Shown: positions 6,569 to 8,248 of the stretch, piece by piece
Numbering within the stretch: the first letter of the stretch is position 1
Layout: each line of letters starts with the position of its first letter
Assembly (NCBI GenBank): GCA_018694455.1
Contig: JABHNP010000128.1
Location: 1-8,248 of the forward strand
DNA: 8,248 nt
Direction: 5' to 3'
From: Planctomycetaceae bacterium
GTDB taxonomy: Bacteria > Planctomycetota > Planctomycetia > Pirellulales > UBA1268
Notes under the pieces: model-generated
The model's database searches: none
What the model saw: the letters and a program-made list of their open reading frames with translations, nothing else
Told to the model about the DNA's origin: nothing
Made by a program: the position numbers and the translations under genes

Positions 6569-7198
6569 ATGATTCGCAAAATTTCGGGCAGTCTTGAGCG
6601 TGTAGAGCCAACAGCCATTGAATTGGCGGTGGGTAATATCGTGCACGAAGTGCTTGTTCCAGAAATGGTGAGAAGGCAGCTTCAGCCCAAGCTTGGTAAA
6701 GATGTTTCGCTGTATACGCTTGAGTATCTCGAGGGTAATCCGACACGAGGTAATCTTGTACCTCGTATAGTTGGGTTTCTTTCTGAGGTAGAGCGAGAAT
6801 TTTTTGAGCTGTTCTGTGAAGTTGACGGGGTTGGGGTTCGCAAAGCGTTGCGAGCTATGGTCCGCCCCGTTGGTGAGGTGGCCACCGCCATTGAGGAGCA
6901 GGACACTAGTGCCTTGTCAAAGTTGCCTGGTGTTGGTGCCGCAACGGCTGAGCGCATCATTGCGAAGCTTCGAAGAAAAATGCCAAAGTTTGCCCTTCTT
7001 GTCGCCAAGGATTCACCTGCTGGCGAAACGGCCGGTAGTGATGTGCTCACGGAAACGGCTGATGTGTTGCGAAGTCTTGGTCATTCTGAGGCGGATGCAC
7101 GCAGGCTTGTCGATGGGCTGCGGGACAACAGCCGCAAAATTAACGATGTTCAGGCTGCGCTGGAATTGATTTACAGACAGACGCACGCAAAGAAGTAA
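6569..7198 (+). CDS. ruvA: Holliday junction branch migration protein RuvA
   Basis: RuvA binds the four-way junction as a tetramer and loads RuvB. The 209-residue protein starts MIRKISGSLE, the expected first strand of the N-terminal OB domain (1-70). Domain II carries two helix-hairpin-helix motifs, FCEVDGVGVRKAL (82-94) and LSKLPGVGAATAERIIAKL (116-134). A flexible linker (about 140-158) leads to domain III (160-209, ETADVLRSLGHSEADARRLV), which contacts RuvB. The length is close to the 203 of E. coli. The loop between the last two OB strands (about 52-66, EYLEGNPTRGNLVPR) is some six residues longer than in E. coli, where it forms the acidic pin. The ATG at 6569 is set by family alignment and the upstream GGGGA. 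It is followed by ruvB after 58 bases on the same strand. Confidence 0.97.
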   Translation: MIRKISGSLERVEPTAIELAVGNIVHEVLVPEMVRRQLQPKLGKDVSLYTLEYLEGNPTRGNLVPRIVGFLSEVEREFFELFCEVDGVGVRKALRAMVRPVGEVATAIEEQDTSALSKLPGVGAATAERIIAKLRRKMPKFALLVAKDSPAGETAGSDVLTETADVLRSLGHSEADARRLVDGLRDNSRKINDVQAALELIYRQTHAKK

Positions 7199-7214
7199 TA
7201 CTTTGTTTTTAAAG

Positions 7215-7233
7215 CCCTTGTCTCTTGCGAGGG
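7215..7233 (+). other. Small potential hairpin between ruvA and ruvB
   Basis: CCCTTGT and GCGAGGG can pair in RNA over 7 positions, including two G-U pairs, around a CTCTT loop. It lies 12 bases before the ruvB ribosome site and lacks a T run, so it is not a terminator. An mRNA-stability or processing role is possible; chance is also possible. Confidence 0.25.
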
Positions 7234-7245
7234 TGGTTCAGTGTG

Positions 7246-7251
7246 AGGAGG
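7246..7251 (+). promoter_or_regulatory. Ribosome binding site of ruvB
   Basis: AGGAGG precedes the GTG at 7257 with a 5-base gap. This strong site supports the GTG start. Confidence 0.8.
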
Positions 7252-7256
7252 CTTTT

Positions 7257-8248
7257 GTGAGTGAATTTCGAGAACCATCGGTCGAATCCTTTGATGATTC
7301 GCAGCCCGAGGATCGTGTTCTGCGTCCACAGCGTCTCGAGGAAATGGTTGGGCAGCAAGATGTTCATGAACGACTTGCTATTGCGATCGACGCCGCTCGG
7401 AAAAGATCAGAGCCGTTAGGGCATATCCTACTTGATGGACCGCCGGGATTAGGCAAAACCACATTTGCAACATGCATACCAAGAGAACTTGGGACGACAT
7501 TACAGATTGCCAGTGGTGCTGCGCTCGCTGCCCCAAAAGATCTGCTTCCTTATCTCACAAATGCCGGCGAAGGTTCGGTTTTGTTTATTGATGAGATCCA
7601 TCGGCTTCCAATTGCCGTGGAAGAGTTTATGTATCCAGCCATGGAGGATTTCCGGATCGACATTACTCTTGGCGACGGAATGAGCGCCCGAACCATTAAT
7701 ATGCCACTCCAACCATTTACTCTTGTTGGTGCGACAACTCGGGCAGGTCTGATTTCAGCGCCACTTCGAGATCGCTTTGTTGTTCGGGAGCATCTTGACT
7801 ATTACACCGTGCCTGAACTAGCGAAGATTATTTTCCGATCTGCTGGAAAACTGGACATGCCCATGGATGATGAGACAGCGACAGAGATCGCAGGAAGGAG
7901 TAGGGGTACACCTCGTCTGGCGAACAATCGGCTACGCTGGGTACGAGATTACTCAACAAGTCGAGCCAATCGCGTTATCGATCTTGAGATTGCGAGGACA
8001 GCACTTGAAATGCAGGGCATCGATGAGCTTGGTTTGGATGGTTTTGATCGTCGGTACCTCGAGACACTACAGCGTGTTTTTGGAGGTGGACCGGCTGGTA
8101 TTGAGGCTATTGCGCACACTATGAGCACGGCTGTTGATACGCTCGAAGATGATGTTGAACCGTTTCTTTTGCGGTATGAACTCATTATTCGAACGCCACG
8201 AGGTCGTCGTCTCACGGACCGAGGTGAGGCACATTTGGGCGATGCTCC
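7257..8248 (+). CDS. ruvB: Holliday junction branch migration helicase RuvB, 3' end beyond right edge
   Basis: RuvB is the AAA+ ATPase that pumps DNA through the RuvA-bound junction. About 330 residues are visible, against the usual 335-350, so only the very C-terminus is missing. Walker A is GPPGLGKTT (61-69), Walker B LFIDEIHR (109-116) and sensor 1 GATTRAG (158-164). The arginine-finger segment is APLRDRF (168-174) and sensor 2 GTPR (217-220). The winged-helix DNA-binding domain ends in IRTPRGRR (311-318). The start is a GTG with AGGAGG five bases upstream; the family core begins near residue 19. The residue after RDRF is Val175, where most RuvBs I know have Gly, and ANNRLRWVRDY (222-232) replaces the common ANRLLRRVRDY. 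I read the frame through by eye to base 8248 without a stop or frameshift. It is the third gene of the ruv cluster and probably co-transcribed. Confidence 0.96.
   Translation, partial: MSEFREPSVESFDDSQPEDRVLRPQRLEEMVGQQDVHERLAIAIDAARKRSEPLGHILLDGPPGLGKTTFATCIPRELGTTLQIASGAALAAPKDLLPYLTNAGEGSVLFIDEIHRLPIAVEEFMYPAMEDFRIDITLGDGMSARTINMPLQPFTLVGATTRAGLISAPLRDRFVVREHLDYYTVPELAKIIFRSAGKLDMPMDDETATEIAGRSRGTPRLANNRLRWVRDYSTSRANRVIDLEIARTALEMQGIDELGLDGFDRRYLETLQRVFGGGPAGIEAIAHTMSTAVDTLEDDVEPFLLRYELIIRTPRGRRLTDRGEAHLGDA

Noticed and set aside
6216..6746. 176-codon minus-strand open frame across ruvC and ruvA
   Set aside because: It is antisense to two clearly recognised ruv genes and shows no family features.
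1..8248. CRISPR array, insertion sequence, prophage or RNA gene
   Set aside because: No regularly spaced repeats, terminal inverted repeats, transposase, integrase or tRNA/rRNA-like sequence could be found by reading both strands.

Overview
The window most likely comes from a planctomycete. The left third carries a paired DUF1549/DUF1553 (PSCyt1/PSD1) cytochrome-type gene and a DUF1501 gene, an arrangement typical of Planctomycetes and their close relatives. The RuvB and RuvA sequences on the right also look planctomycete-like (my recollection of family sequences; no search was run). Base composition looks close to balanced, and I see no mobile element, CRISPR array, tRNA or rRNA.

Layout, left to right. 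(1) Bases 1-3707, minus strand: a two-gene operon. It encodes a 1008-residue secreted protein with a cytochrome-like domain, followed by a DUF1501 protein with a Tat-like signal. The second gene overlaps the first by the 4-base ATGA and runs off the left edge. (2) 3708-4018: a divergent intergenic region with a perfect 12-bp palindrome just upstream of the DUF1549/DUF1553 start. (3) 4019-5062, plus strand: an AlkB-family membrane di-iron hydroxylase with all its histidine motifs. (4) 5063-5222: a short convergent gap with small repeats. (5) 5223-5600, minus strand: a 125-residue OB-fold protein of the DUF3127 type ending in an SSB-like acidic tip, DDDVPF. (6) 5601-5890: a divergent intergenic region. 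(7) 5891 to the right edge, plus strand: ruvC, ruvA and ruvB, the last cut by the window end.

Functionally the right half is a Holliday-junction processing block. RuvA binds the junction, RuvB drives branch migration and RuvC cuts. The small OB-fold protein with an SSB-type tail diverges from the same intergenic region and may be a repair or replication accessory. The left half concerns the cell envelope or periplasm, and its substrates are unknown. The AlkB-like gene stands alone between these blocks, with no rubredoxin or reductase in view.

I found no convincing new multi-gene system. The items most worth a second look are the SSB-tailed OB protein beside ruvCAB, a longer acidic-pin loop in RuvA, an active-channel substitution in the AlkB homologue, and the palindrome upstream of the DUF1549/DUF1553 gene.
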